Below, piece by piece: positions 16,853 to 24,338 of a stretch of DNA of 64,000 nt. How positions within the stretch are numbered: the first letter of the stretch is position 1; each line of letters opens with the position of its first letter. The notes under the pieces are model-generated. The model saw only the letters and a program-made list of their open reading frames with translations. It made no database searches and was not told the origin of the DNA. The stretch covers positions 1 through 64,000 of the forward strand of contig NZ_SCTC01000043.1 in NCBI RefSeq assembly GCF_004299445.1, in the 5' to 3' direction. This DNA is from Phenylobacterium sp. (GTDB lineage Bacteria > Pseudomonadota > Alphaproteobacteria > Caulobacterales > Caulobacteraceae). A program made the translations under genes and the position numbers.

Positions 16853-17800
16853 CTAGCCGGACTTGGCCGGCGGCGTGGAGGCCGGAGCCGCGGCGGGCGA
16901 TGCTGCGGCCGGCGCGGGCCCCGCGGCAGGCTTCGCGGCCTGCTGGGCGGCCGGGGCCTTCTTGCGCGGCGGGGCCTTGCGGGCGGGCGCGGGCTTCTTC
17001 TCCTCGGCGGTCGGATCGACGGAGGCCGTCTTGGCCGGCGTGGCCTTCTCGTCAGCGGCGGCGGCGGCCTTGGTGGCGGCGGCCTGGGCGTCGGAGTAGC
17101 GGCGCGCCAGCATCTCGGTCAGCTTCTTGGCGTCCGCGGCCGACATCTGGGCCATGATCGCCGAGAGCGCGCGCTCCTTCATCTTGGCGGCGATCTTAAT
17201 GCGCACGCCATCGTCCAGCGCCGCCAGGCGCGGGGCGGCGTCCTTGGCCTTCATGCCCTCGAAGACCTTCACCAGGCGGTCGATCTCGGCCTGTTCCTTG
17301 GTGGTGGACTGGTTGAGCAGGCCGTTGACCTCGGCCTTCAGGCCGTTCAGCGCCTTGATCTTGGCGTCGAGTTTGGCCTCGGCGGCGGCCATCAGCGCGA
17401 GCTGGGTGTTGAGGTCGTTCTCGCGGGCGTCCAGGGCGCCGCGGCGCTGGCCCAGGCTCTGCAGCACCTGCAGTTCGGCCGGCGACAGGCCCGCCTGCTT
17501 CGCGAGCTCGGCGGCCGTCGGCGCGCAGACGGCCTTGGGCGCTATGCTGGGCGCGGGCAGGCCGGCCACAGCGTCCTTGGACTCGCCGGTCGCGGCCGCC
17601 TCGCCGGTCTTCGCATCCTTGCCGCCGACCTTCGCATCGGCCTTGGCGTCGGGCTTCGCGGCCTTCGTGGCCTCTTCGGCAAAGGCCTGCGCGCCGGTCA
17701 GCAGGCCGCTGAGGTCCTGGGCGCCCGACATGGCATTGACGACCAGGACGCCGCCGATGGCGACACCGACCAGGGGAAGGATGCGGGGGACGGACTTCAA
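16853..17800 (-). CDS. MotE-like protein (MgtE N-terminal-like domain), flagellar motor associated
   Basis: 315 aa. It has one N-terminal TM (residues about 7-25), an Ala/Lys-rich linker, a coiled-coil stretch from about 110 to 175 (LSPAELQVLQSLGQRRGALDARENDLNTQ), a helical domain with MKAKDAAPRLAALDDGVRIKIAAKMKERALSAIMAQMS as in MotE/MgtE-N proteins, and a low-complexity Pro/Ala/Lys tail. MotE in rhizobia is a periplasmic chaperone for MotC; here it sits in the fliL-fliM operon. The start overlaps the DUF6468 gene by 4 bp. Confidence 0.8.
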   Translation of the reverse strand: MKSVPRILPLVGVAIGGVLVVNAMSGAQDLSGLLTGAQAFAEEATKAAKPDAKADAKVGGKDAKTGEAAATGESKDAVAGLPAPSIAPKAVCAPTAAELAKQAGLSPAELQVLQSLGQRRGALDARENDLNTQLALMAAAEAKLDAKIKALNGLKAEVNGLLNQSTTKEQAEIDRLVKVFEGMKAKDAAPRLAALDDGVRIKIAAKMKERALSAIMAQMSAADAKKLTEMLARRYSDAQAAATKAAAAADEKATPAKTASVDPTAEEKKPAPARKAPPRKKAPAAQQAAKPAAGPAPAAASPAAAPASTPPAKSG

Positions 17801-18381
17801 CGGCGCGCTCCGGCAAAGCGGTCGAACGCCGGGGGCGCGTCCTCGAACAGGTCGTCGTCAGGGGTCACGGCGATGCGGCGGCCGGGCAGCGGAGCGCGCC
17901 CGACCCGCGGCTCGCGCTCGACGGCCGGCGCGGCCTCGGGCTGGGCCTGGGCGGCCTCCTTGGCGGCGAGGCGCGAGCGGGCCATGGCCAGCAGGTTGGA
18001 CAGCCGCTGCTCGGCATTATCCTCGACACGCGGCGCCGGAGTGACCGCCGGCATCGATCGCGGCTGCAGGCGCTCGGACGACATCGCGCGGGGCAGTTCC
18101 GGCGCGGCCGCCACCAGCTTCTCCAGCTTGGCGGCCAGAGCGCGGCCCTTCTCGATGCGGTCCGACAGCATGTCGGTGGCCTCGTCGGTGGCGGCGCGAA
18201 GGTCGGCCAGCCCCTGCTCGGCGCGGACAGCGGCGACGTTCAGTTCGCGCACGGCGGCCTCGAAGCCTTCATGGCTGTCGCGCAGGGCCTTGAGGCGCTT
18301 GTTGAGGCGCAGGCCGACGACCATGGCCGCGACCAGGAGGCCGGCGAGCAACAGGTTCATGCCGATGGCGATCAGGCTCAT
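17797..18381 (-). CDS. DUF6468-type flagellar-locus membrane protein
   Basis: The ATG at 18381 overlaps the fliM stop by 4 bp (ATGA), giving 194 aa; the longer frame to 18624 only runs antisense into fliM. It has one N-terminal TM (MSLIAIGMNLLLAGLLVAAMVVG), then an amphipathic helical, coiled-coil-like region of about 80 residues (LRDSHEGFEAAVRELNVAAVRAEQGLADLRAATDEATDML), then a disordered Pro/Arg-rich tail. This arrangement resembles the uncharacterised DUF6468 family found beside fliM in alphaproteobacteria. The exact function is unknown. Confidence 0.78.
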   Translation of the reverse strand: MSLIAIGMNLLLAGLLVAAMVVGLRLNKRLKALRDSHEGFEAAVRELNVAAVRAEQGLADLRAATDEATDMLSDRIEKGRALAAKLEKLVAAAPELPRAMSSERLQPRSMPAVTPAPRVEDNAEQRLSNLLAMARSRLAAKEAAQAQPEAAPAVEREPRVGRAPLPGRRIAVTPDDDLFEDAPPAFDRFAGARR

Positions 18382-19463
18382 GACAACCTCTGGACGGCTT
18401 GCCGGGCGCTGGGCGAAAGCGGGGCTTCCACGCGGACGGCGATGTGGGCGTTGCGACGGCCCATGCGGCCGCGCGTGAGGGGGATGGTCCCGGCCCGAAG
18501 CTCGATCAGGCTGTCGGGACCCGCGTTCAGCATCAGGGTGTCGCCGACCTTCAGATCCAGCACCCGGCGGAGGCTGATCTGCTGCTCGTCGAGCACGGCG
18601 CGGACCTCGGTGTTGGTGGTCCACAGCTCGGTGGCGAGGTGGCTTTCCCAGATGTTGTCGCGGCCGAACTTCTCACCCATGAACTGCTGCAGCAGCATCT
18701 TGCGGATGGGTTCGAGCGTCGCGTAGGGCAGCAGCAGCTCGATGCGGCCGCCGCGGTCTTCCATGTCGATGCGCAGCTTCACCAGGATCGCCGCGTTGGC
18801 GGGGCGCGCGATGGCCGCGAAGCGCGGGTTGGTCTCCAGGCGGTCCAGCGTGAAGTGAACCGGCGTCAGCGGCTCGAACGCCTCCTTGGCGTCGGCCAGC
18901 ACCACCTCGACCATCCGCTGCACCAGCACGCGTTCGATGGTCGTGTAGGGACGGCCTTCGATCCGCATCGCCGCCGTGCCGCGACGGCCGCCCAGCAGGA
19001 CGTCCACGATCGAGTAGATCAGGTTCGAGTCGACCGTCAGCAGGCCGTAATTGTTCAGCTCCTCCGCCCGGAACACCGACAGGATGGCCGGCAGCGGGAT
19101 CGAGTTCAGATAGTCGCCGAAGCGGATCGAGCTGATGTTATCGAGGCTGACCTCGACGTTGTCGGAGGTGAAGTTCCGCAGGGAGGTGGTCATCAACCGC
19201 ACCAGGCGGTCGAAGACGATCTCCAGCATCGGCAGGCGTTCGTAGCTGACCAGCGCCGAGTTGATGATGGCGCGGATGCCGGTCCGCTCGGCGATCTCGT
19301 CGTCGGTGAGGTCGAAGCCCAGGAGGCTGTCGATCTCGTCCTGATTCAGGATGCGCTCGGCAGAGTTGGCCTCGGCCGCAGCCGCGGCCGCCCAGTCGGT
19401 CTCGCCGCTGGCTTCGAAACCGCTTGCAGCGCCTTCAGGAGGGAGTTCGTTCTCGTCGGCCAT
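18378..19463 (-). CDS. fliM: Flagellar motor switch protein FliM
   Basis: 361 aa. The N-terminal conserved segment is LNQDEIDSLLGFD, the CheY-binding type motif, followed by the CheC-like middle domain (LPMLEIVFDRLVRLMTTSLRNFTSDNVEVSLDNI) and the C-terminal SPOA domain (LRRVLDLKVGDTLMLNAGPDSLIELRAG). It forms the C-ring that sets rotation direction. It is 27 bp downstream of fliL and coupled to the DUF6468 gene by a 4-bp overlap. Confidence 0.97.
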   Translation of the reverse strand: MADENELPPEGAASGFEASGETDWAAAAAAEANSAERILNQDEIDSLLGFDLTDDEIAERTGIRAIINSALVSYERLPMLEIVFDRLVRLMTTSLRNFTSDNVEVSLDNISSIRFGDYLNSIPLPAILSVFRAEELNNYGLLTVDSNLIYSIVDVLLGGRRGTAAMRIEGRPYTTIERVLVQRMVEVVLADAKEAFEPLTPVHFTLDRLETNPRFAAIARPANAAILVKLRIDMEDRGGRIELLLPYATLEPIRKMLLQQFMGEKFGRDNIWESHLATELWTTNTEVRAVLDEQQISLRRVLDLKVGDTLMLNAGPDSLIELRAGTIPLTRGRMGRRNAHIAVRVEAPLSPSARQAVQRLS

Positions 19464-19490
19464 GGTCGTGTGTGATCATCCGCGCGGGCG

Positions 19491-20108
19491 CTAGTTGATC
19501 AGCATCTCCTCGATCAGGACGGCGTTGGCCTTGGACGGGGCGATCACCAGGTTGACCCGGCGCAGGATCTCCATGCGCAGCTGGTAGCTGCCCTGGCTGC
19601 CCGCCAGGTCCTCGGGACGCAGTTCGCGCAGGAAGGTCTGGAACATGTCCTGGAGCCGCGGCATGTTCGGGTCGAGTTCCTCGACCGCGCCCTCGTCCGG
19701 CAGCTCCAGCGTGAGCTTCAGCTTGAGGAAGGTGGGTCGACCGTCGGCGGTCTGCATGTTCACCACGACGTCGGGCATGGTGTAGAAGACGATGCCGTCA
19801 GGGCCTTCGCGGACGACCGCCGCACCCTTCTCGCCTTCCTTGCCGCCCTTGCCCTTCTCTTCCTTCTTCTTTTCCTTCTTCTTGTCCTTGCCCTTCTCGC
19901 CCGCCTGAGCGGCCTCATCGGGCTTGGGCTTGAGGAAGACGAACGCAGCCGTGCCGCCGCCGCCCAGCACGACCAGGGCCGCGACGCCGCCGATGATCAG
20001 CATCTTCAGCGGGAGCTTCTTCTTCGCGGGAGCTTCGCCCTCCGCGCCCTCGGCGCCTTCGGGCGCTTCGCCCTCGGCCTCCTTGGGTTTCTTCTCCTTC
20101 TTCGCCAC
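19491..20108 (-). CDS. fliL: Flagellar basal body-associated protein FliL
   Basis: The GTG at 20108 starts a 205-aa protein with a Lys/Glu-rich cytoplasmic N-terminus, one TM helix near residues 33-55 (MLIIGGVAALVVLGGGGTAAFVFL), a charged Lys-rich linker, and a periplasmic domain ending QLRMEILRRVNLVIAPSKANAVLIEEMLIN. FliL surrounds the stator in the periplasm and supports torque. It is the first gene of fliL-fliM-DUF6468-motE-TPR. A CtrA-like motif lies about 76-90 bp upstream. Confidence 0.95.
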   Translation of the reverse strand: MAKKEKKPKEAEGEAPEGAEGAEGEAPAKKKLPLKMLIIGGVAALVVLGGGGTAAFVFLKPKPDEAAQAGEKGKDKKKEKKKEEKGKGGKEGEKGAAVVREGPDGIVFYTMPDVVVNMQTADGRPTFLKLKLTLELPDEGAVEELDPNMPRLQDMFQTFLRELRPEDLAGSQGSYQLRMEILRRVNLVIAPSKANAVLIEEMLIN

Positions 20109-20183
20109 GTGCGCCCCAGTCCTTCAAGACCGTCTTTGAATTCCGGCGCGTCCTGAATGGCCCGCTTTAGTTAAGAAGCGGTT

Positions 20184-20198
20184 TTTAACACCTCTTAA
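20184..20198 (-). promoter_or_regulatory. CtrA-like motif TTAA-N7-TAAA upstream of fliL
   Basis: On the minus strand the sequence reads TTAAGAGGTGTTAAA, that is TTAA, seven bases, then TAAA: one mismatch from TTAA-N7-TTAA. Two further TTAA occur nearby (20171-20174 and 20242-20245). TTAA is very rare elsewhere in the window. The position suits regulation of fliL, which is a CtrA-controlled gene in Caulobacter. Confidence 0.45.
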
Positions 20199-20213
20199 CG
20201 CGCCCATTTCCTG

Positions 20214-20230
20214 CCCGGCAAAATCCGCCG
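20214..20230. promoter_or_regulatory. Candidate enhancer element upstream of the flgF sigma-54 promoter
   Basis: CCCGGCAAAATCCGCCG has the inverted arms CGGC and GCCG and sits about 50-67 bp upstream of the sigma-54 promoter at 20281. Caulobacter late flagellar promoters carry FlbD-binding (ftr) elements at similar places. Assignment rests on position and partial dyad symmetry only. Confidence 0.35.
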
Positions 20231-20280
20231 CGAGGCGCGCGTTAACCATCGTGTTTGTTGATTTTATTGACGTTTCAGAC

Positions 20281-20296
20281 TGGCCCGACCTTTGCA
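20281..20296 (+). promoter_or_regulatory. Sigma-54 promoter of the flgF operon
   Basis: TGGCCCGACCTTTGCA matches the TGGCACG-N4-TTGCW consensus with GG and GC separated by exactly 10 bp. The expected transcription start is near 20307, about 34 bp before the flgF ATG. In Caulobacter, the rod and ring genes of this class depend on sigma-54 and FlbD. Confidence 0.8.
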
Positions 20297-20340
20297 TGCC
20301 GGAAAGCCAGAAAGTCGCACCACCAGGTTGCCCGGTTAAA

Positions 20341-21078
20341 ATGGAAAACGCGCTCTACGTCGGTCTGTCCCGCCAGATGATCCTCCGCAGGGAGATGGAG
20401 ATCATCGCGAACAACATCGCCAACATGGACACCAACGGCTTCAAGGTGGAGTCGATGATCCAGAAGACCGACCCGTCGGAGCCGGCGGTCACGCTGGGCG
20501 GGCCGCGGCCGGTGAAGTTCGTCGCCCCCGACGGCGTGGCCCGCGACTTCGGCCAGGGCGTCCTGACCCGCACCGGCGGGGAACTGGACATGGCCATCGA
20601 GGGCAAGGGCTTCTTCCAGGTCCAGACGCCCCAGGGCCCCCGCTTCACCCGCGACGGCCGCTTCACCACCGACACGACCGGCCGACTGGTGACCCAGGGC
20701 GGACACGCCGTGCTGGACGCCAGCGGCGGCGAGATCGTCATCAATGCGGAGAAGGGCCAGGTCTCGGTGGGCTCGGACGGCTCGATGAGCCAGGGCAACG
20801 AGACCGTCGGCAAGGTGGGCATCTACACGTTCACCAATCCCGGCGCGCTCGAGAAGGCCGGCGACAACCTCTTCCGCAACGGATCGAACCTGGCCGCCAA
20901 CCCGGCCGCCGAGGCCAAGCTGCGCCAGGGGTTCCTGGAAGGCTCCAACGTGAGACCGGTGCTCGAGATCACCCGCATGGTCGAGGTGAGCCGCGCCTAC
21001 GAGAGCACCACCAAGATGATGGAATCCGAAGCCGAGCTCTCGCGCCGCTCTGTCGAGCGCCTGGGCCGGGTTCAGTAA
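20341..21078 (+). CDS. flgF: Flagellar basal-body rod protein FlgF
   Basis: The ATG at 20341 (MENALYVGLSRQMILRREMEIIANNIANMDTNGFK) gives 245 aa; the longer frame from 20251 would overlap the sigma-54 promoter. It has the rod-protein N-terminal ANNIANMDT motif, a mid-domain with GELDMAIEGKGFFQVQTPQG and GPRFTRDGRF, and a C-terminal helix (EGSNVRPVLEITRMVEVSRAYESTTKM). It is the first gene of flgF-flgG-flgA-flgH, with flgG 14 bp downstream. Confidence 0.96.
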   Translation: MENALYVGLSRQMILRREMEIIANNIANMDTNGFKVESMIQKTDPSEPAVTLGGPRPVKFVAPDGVARDFGQGVLTRTGGELDMAIEGKGFFQVQTPQGPRFTRDGRFTTDTTGRLVTQGGHAVLDASGGEIVINAEKGQVSVGSDGSMSQGNETVGKVGIYTFTNPGALEKAGDNLFRNGSNLAANPAAEAKLRQGFLEGSNVRPVLEITRMVEVSRAYESTTKMMESEAELSRRSVERLGRVQ

Positions 21079-21092
21079 GGGGATAGCGACCG

Positions 21093-21881
21093 ATGCAGGC
21101 TCTACGCACTGCGGCCACCGGGATGGCCGCCCAGCAGATGAACGTCGAGGTCATCTCGAACAACATCGCCAACATGAACACCGTGGCGTTCAAGCGCCAG
21201 CGGGCCGAGTTCCAGGACCTCCTGTACCAGACCTTCCAGGCCGCCGGGACGCAGTCGTCCGACCAGGGCACGATCGTGCCGACGGGCGTGCAGGTGGGCG
21301 CGGGCGTGAAGGCGGGCGCGGTCTACCGGGTCCAGACCCAGGGCTCGCTGACCCGCACCGACAACCCGTACGATCTGGCCATCGACGGTCGGGGCTACTT
21401 CCAGGTGCTGACGCCGTCGGGGGAGACCGCCTACACGCGCGCCGGCAACTTCTCGACCAACGACCAGGGCCAGCTGGTGACGCAGGACGGCTACACGATC
21501 GAGCCGGCGATCACGATCCCGGGCGACGCGATCCGCGTGTCGGTGTCGAAGTCGGGGCAGGTCGAGGTGCTGCAGGCCGGACAGACCGCGCCCAGCGTCG
21601 TGGGGGTGATCGAGCTCTCCACCTTCGTCAACGAAGGCGGCCTCGAGGCCCTGGGCGGCAACCTCTACAAGGAAACCGCGGCCTCGGGCGCGCCGACGAA
21701 CGGGACCCCGGGCTCGACCGGCATCGGCACCCTGACCCAGGGCTACACCGAAGCCTCGAATGTCGACGCGGTGGCGGAGATCACCGCGCTGATCGTCGCC
21801 CAGCGCGCCTACGAAATGAACTCCAAGGTCATCTCCACCGCCGACAACATGCTGGCCACCGCCAACCAGGTGAAGACCTAA
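21093..21881 (+). CDS. flgG: Flagellar distal rod protein FlgG
   Basis: 262 aa. MQALRTAATGMAAQQMNVEVISNNIANMNTVAFKRQRAEFQDLLYQTF is the FlgG N-terminus; RTDNPYDLAIDGRGYFQV and the C-terminal EASNVDAVAEITALIVAQRAYEMNSKVISTADNML confirm it. It builds the distal rod. A good AAGGGGA ribosome-binding site precedes the ATG. flgA starts 4 bp after its stop. Confidence 0.97.
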   Translation: MQALRTAATGMAAQQMNVEVISNNIANMNTVAFKRQRAEFQDLLYQTFQAAGTQSSDQGTIVPTGVQVGAGVKAGAVYRVQTQGSLTRTDNPYDLAIDGRGYFQVLTPSGETAYTRAGNFSTNDQGQLVTQDGYTIEPAITIPGDAIRVSVSKSGQVEVLQAGQTAPSVVGVIELSTFVNEGGLEALGGNLYKETAASGAPTNGTPGSTGIGTLTQGYTEASNVDAVAEITALIVAQRAYEMNSKVISTADNMLATANQVKT

Positions 21882-21885
21882 GCTC

Positions 21886-22626
21886 ATGAAACTGTTCGCG
21901 TCTCTCGCCGCCCTGCTGGCGATCGCAACGCCCGCCCTGGCTGGCGTGCCCGTCACGGTCAAGGCCGACATCGTCGACGCCGACGGCGTCGTGACCCTGG
22001 GCGAAATCTTCAGCGGCGCGGGCGCCGCCGGCCCCACCCCGGTGGCCAGCCGCGCCCAGGCCAGCGTGATGCTGAACGCCCAGGCGGTGCGTATCGCCGC
22101 CGCCCGCGCAGGTCTCGACTGGGCCAACGCCGAGGGCCTGCGCACCATCGTCGTGCGCGGCGAGACCACGGCGGCGGCCGGCGCGACCGCCGCCCGCGGC
22201 AACGTCGACGTGCTGACCTGGGCCCGTTCGATCCAGGCCGGCGAGATGATCCAGCCCGCCGACATGGTCTGGGGAAAGGCCGCCGCGGCCCCCGCCGACG
22301 CGCCCAACGATCCCGAGGCGGTGATCGGACTGGCCGCCCGCCGTCCCCTGCGCGCCGGCGCCGCCGTAGCCGGCCGCGATGTTTCGGCTCCGCAGGTCGT
22401 GCAGGCCAATGAAGTGGTAACCCTCACCTACGACAACGGTGGGGTCTCGCTCGCGCTCCAGGCCAAGGCCCTCTCCGGCGGCGCGGTCGGCGAGACGATC
22501 AACGTGCAGAACGTCACGTCGAAGAAGACCGTCCAGGCCGTGGTCACCGGACCCGGGCAAGCGGCGGTCGGACCCCAGGCGGAGCAGCTGAAGCTCAACC
22601 GCTCGACCCGTTACGCGCTCCGTTGA
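21886..22626 (+). CDS. flgA: Flagellar P-ring assembly chaperone FlgA
   Basis: 246 aa. It has an N-terminal signal peptide (MKLFASLAALLAIATPALAG) and a C-terminal SAF-type domain (VDVLTWARSIQAGEMIQPADMVWGKA; RRPLRAGAAVAGRDVS; VSLALQAKALSGGAVGETINVQN). FlgA works in the periplasm to assemble the P ring. It lies directly between flgG and flgH. Confidence 0.93.
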   Translation: MKLFASLAALLAIATPALAGVPVTVKADIVDADGVVTLGEIFSGAGAAGPTPVASRAQASVMLNAQAVRIAAARAGLDWANAEGLRTIVVRGETTAAAGATAARGNVDVLTWARSIQAGEMIQPADMVWGKAAAAPADAPNDPEAVIGLAARRPLRAGAAVAGRDVSAPQVVQANEVVTLTYDNGGVSLALQAKALSGGAVGETINVQNVTSKKTVQAVVTGPGQAAVGPQAEQLKLNRSTRYALR

Positions 22627-22637
22627 AGGAAGCTCAC

Positions 22638-23369
22638 ATGCGCCTGCGCAGCCTGGCCCTCGCCGCCCTCCTCGCCCCTCTCGCCGCCTGCTCGACCGTG
22701 AAGGAAGCCGTGCGCGGCCCCGACCTCGCGCCCGTCGGCTACCCGGCGTCGCTGGCGCCGATCACCCAGCCGATGGTGTCGGCCCGCGAAAGCGGTCCCC
22801 AGCCGGCCAGCGCCAACTCGCTGTGGCGCTCGGGCGCCCGCGCCTTCTTCAACGACCAGCGCGCCGGCCGCGTCGGCGACATCCTGACGGTGCAGATCGA
22901 CATCGACGACAGCGCCAAGACCAACAACGCCACCACCAGCTCGCGGACGGCGGGCATGACGGCCGGCGTGCCGCACCTGCTGGGGCTGGAATCGAGCCTT
23001 GGGAAAATCCTGCCGGGCGGCTTCGATCCGGCGAACGCGATCGAGACCAACTCGGCCACGAACAACGCCGGCGCCGGTTCGGTGAACCGCCAGGAGAAGA
23101 TCAACCTGACCATCGCCGCGGTGGTCACCGGCATCCTGCCGAACGGCAACATGGTGATCCAGGGCACCCAGGAGGTGCGCACCAACGCCGAGGTGCGCCA
23201 GCTCACCGTGGCCGGCATCGTGCGGCCCGAGGACATCTCTTCGGCCAACACCATCCGCCACACCCAGATCGCCGAGGCCCGCATCAGCTACGGCGGCCGG
23301 GGCGACATCAGCCGCGTCCAGAAGACCCCGGCCGGTCAGAGCCTGATCGAGAGATTCTCGCCGTTCTGA
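22638..23369 (+). CDS. flgH: Flagellar L-ring lipoprotein FlgH
   Basis: The ATG at 22638 follows GAAGGA at 22625-22630, giving 243 aa. The lipoprotein signal ends in lipobox LAAC (MRLRSLALAALLAPLAAC). The C-terminal half matches FlgH (INLTIAAVVTGILPNGNMVIQGTQEVRTNAEVRQLTVAGIVRPEDIS, TIRHTQIAEARISYGGRG). It forms the outer-membrane L ring. It is the last gene of flgFGAH and is followed by a strong hairpin at 23401. Confidence 0.96.
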   Translation: MRLRSLALAALLAPLAACSTVKEAVRGPDLAPVGYPASLAPITQPMVSARESGPQPASANSLWRSGARAFFNDQRAGRVGDILTVQIDIDDSAKTNNATTSSRTAGMTAGVPHLLGLESSLGKILPGGFDPANAIETNSATNNAGAGSVNRQEKINLTIAAVVTGILPNGNMVIQGTQEVRTNAEVRQLTVAGIVRPEDISSANTIRHTQIAEARISYGGRGDISRVQKTPAGQSLIERFSPF

Positions 23370-23400
23370 TCGCCCCGTCCGCCTGACGCCCGTGCTGTCT

Positions 23401-23427
23401 GAGCCTCCGCGCAAGCGGAGGCTCTTT
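23401..23427. terminator. Bidirectional hairpin terminator between flgH and the PEP-CTERM gene
   Basis: GAGCCTCCGC at 23401-23410, loop GCAA, and its exact complement at 23415-23424, then TTT. A 10-bp GC-rich stem with a GNRA-like loop between two convergent genes fits a rho-independent terminator. Confidence 0.85.
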
Positions 23428-23431
23428 CATG

Positions 23432-24130
23432 TCAGGCGTGGGCCGGGCGGCCCCGTCGCAGGCCCGCCCCCGCGAGGCTGAAGCCCAGGATCATCAGCGC
23501 CCACGCGGCCGGCTCCGGAACGGCCCCCGGTGGAGCCGCGACCACGTCGAACGTCACATTGTCGAGGCCGGCCCCCAGATAGCTTGAGGTCAGCGCCGTG
23601 CTGGCCAGGAACGTCAGCCGCACCGAGGGTCCGGTCGCCACGAAATCGTAGGTGAAGCGCTGCCAGTCCGACCCGCCTGCGGTCAGGCCCAGGGTGTTGG
23701 TGAAGCTGCCGGCCAGGGCGTCGTCGAGCCGAAGATCCAGCGTCACGTCGCCATAGCTGCCCTGGCCGCGGATGAAGAAGGCTCCGACGTCAAAGCCGAC
23801 GCGATAGGTCTTGCCGGCCACCGTATCGATCGCGTTGGATTTCACGCCCTTGCCCCGACCCACGACGCCCGTGAGCTCGAGGAAGTGGGCCCCCTCCGAA
23901 CTGACCACGCCCAGGCCGCCGTAGGCCGCGCTGTTCTGGTAGGCGATCTCATCGTCGCCACCGGGCAGCGAGTCCACCACAGTCCAGCCCGGCAGGAACG
24001 TGCTGCCGTGATGGAGATAGACCACGTTGGCCGTGCCGGGCTGCTCGAAGCCCCCGTTCACCAGGCTCGCGGCCGAAGCCGGAGCCGCGATCGCGACCGC
24101 CGCGAACGCAACAAGCGCAACTCTCTTCAT
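23432..24130 (-). CDS. PEPxxWA-CTERM protein with N-terminal carbohydrate-binding-like domain
   Basis: The ATG at 24130 (preceded by AAAGG) gives a 232-aa protein with signal peptide (MKRVALVAFAAVAIAAPASA). The mature part starts LVNGGFEQPG, as in DUF642 or choice-of-anchor C proteins, which are beta-sandwich, carbohydrate-binding-like domains. It ends VPEPAAWALMILGFSLAG plus an Arg-containing tail, a PEP-CTERM sorting signal. Likely secreted or surface-attached. Function unknown. It shares the 23401 terminator with flgH. Confidence 0.85.
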   Translation of the reverse strand: MKRVALVAFAAVAIAAPASAASLVNGGFEQPGTANVVYLHHGSTFLPGWTVVDSLPGGDDEIAYQNSAAYGGLGVVSSEGAHFLELTGVVGRGKGVKSNAIDTVAGKTYRVGFDVGAFFIRGQGSYGDVTLDLRLDDALAGSFTNTLGLTAGGSDWQRFTYDFVATGPSVRLTFLASTALTSSYLGAGLDNVTFDVVAAPPGAVPEPAAWALMILGFSLAGAGLRRGRPAHA

Positions 24131-24338
24131 CAATGCACCTTTGGAGGGACAAGGCCCGCCGCCCTCCGCGCCGAGCCGCCTGTACGAGGCGGTCGGACTC
24201 TAGCCGCGACGCCCAGCGGCGCTCCTCCCCCGAAAGGGGGTCTGCGCACCGTCCAGTCCGTGGGTCATCGCGGCGATAGAGTCAGGCTGATCGCAGAGGG
24301 TGGTGGCCGGAGCGGCGACAGAACATAGCGCTCGGTGT

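Noticed and set aside
14768..18478. 1236-aa plus-strand ORF
   Set aside because: It runs antisense to the TPR, MotE and DUF6468 genes; an effect of high GC content, with no domains or ribosome-binding site.
24225..24242. CCCCCGAAAGGGGG hairpin near dxs
   Set aside because: Short stem with no T-run on the minus strand, so not listed as a terminator.
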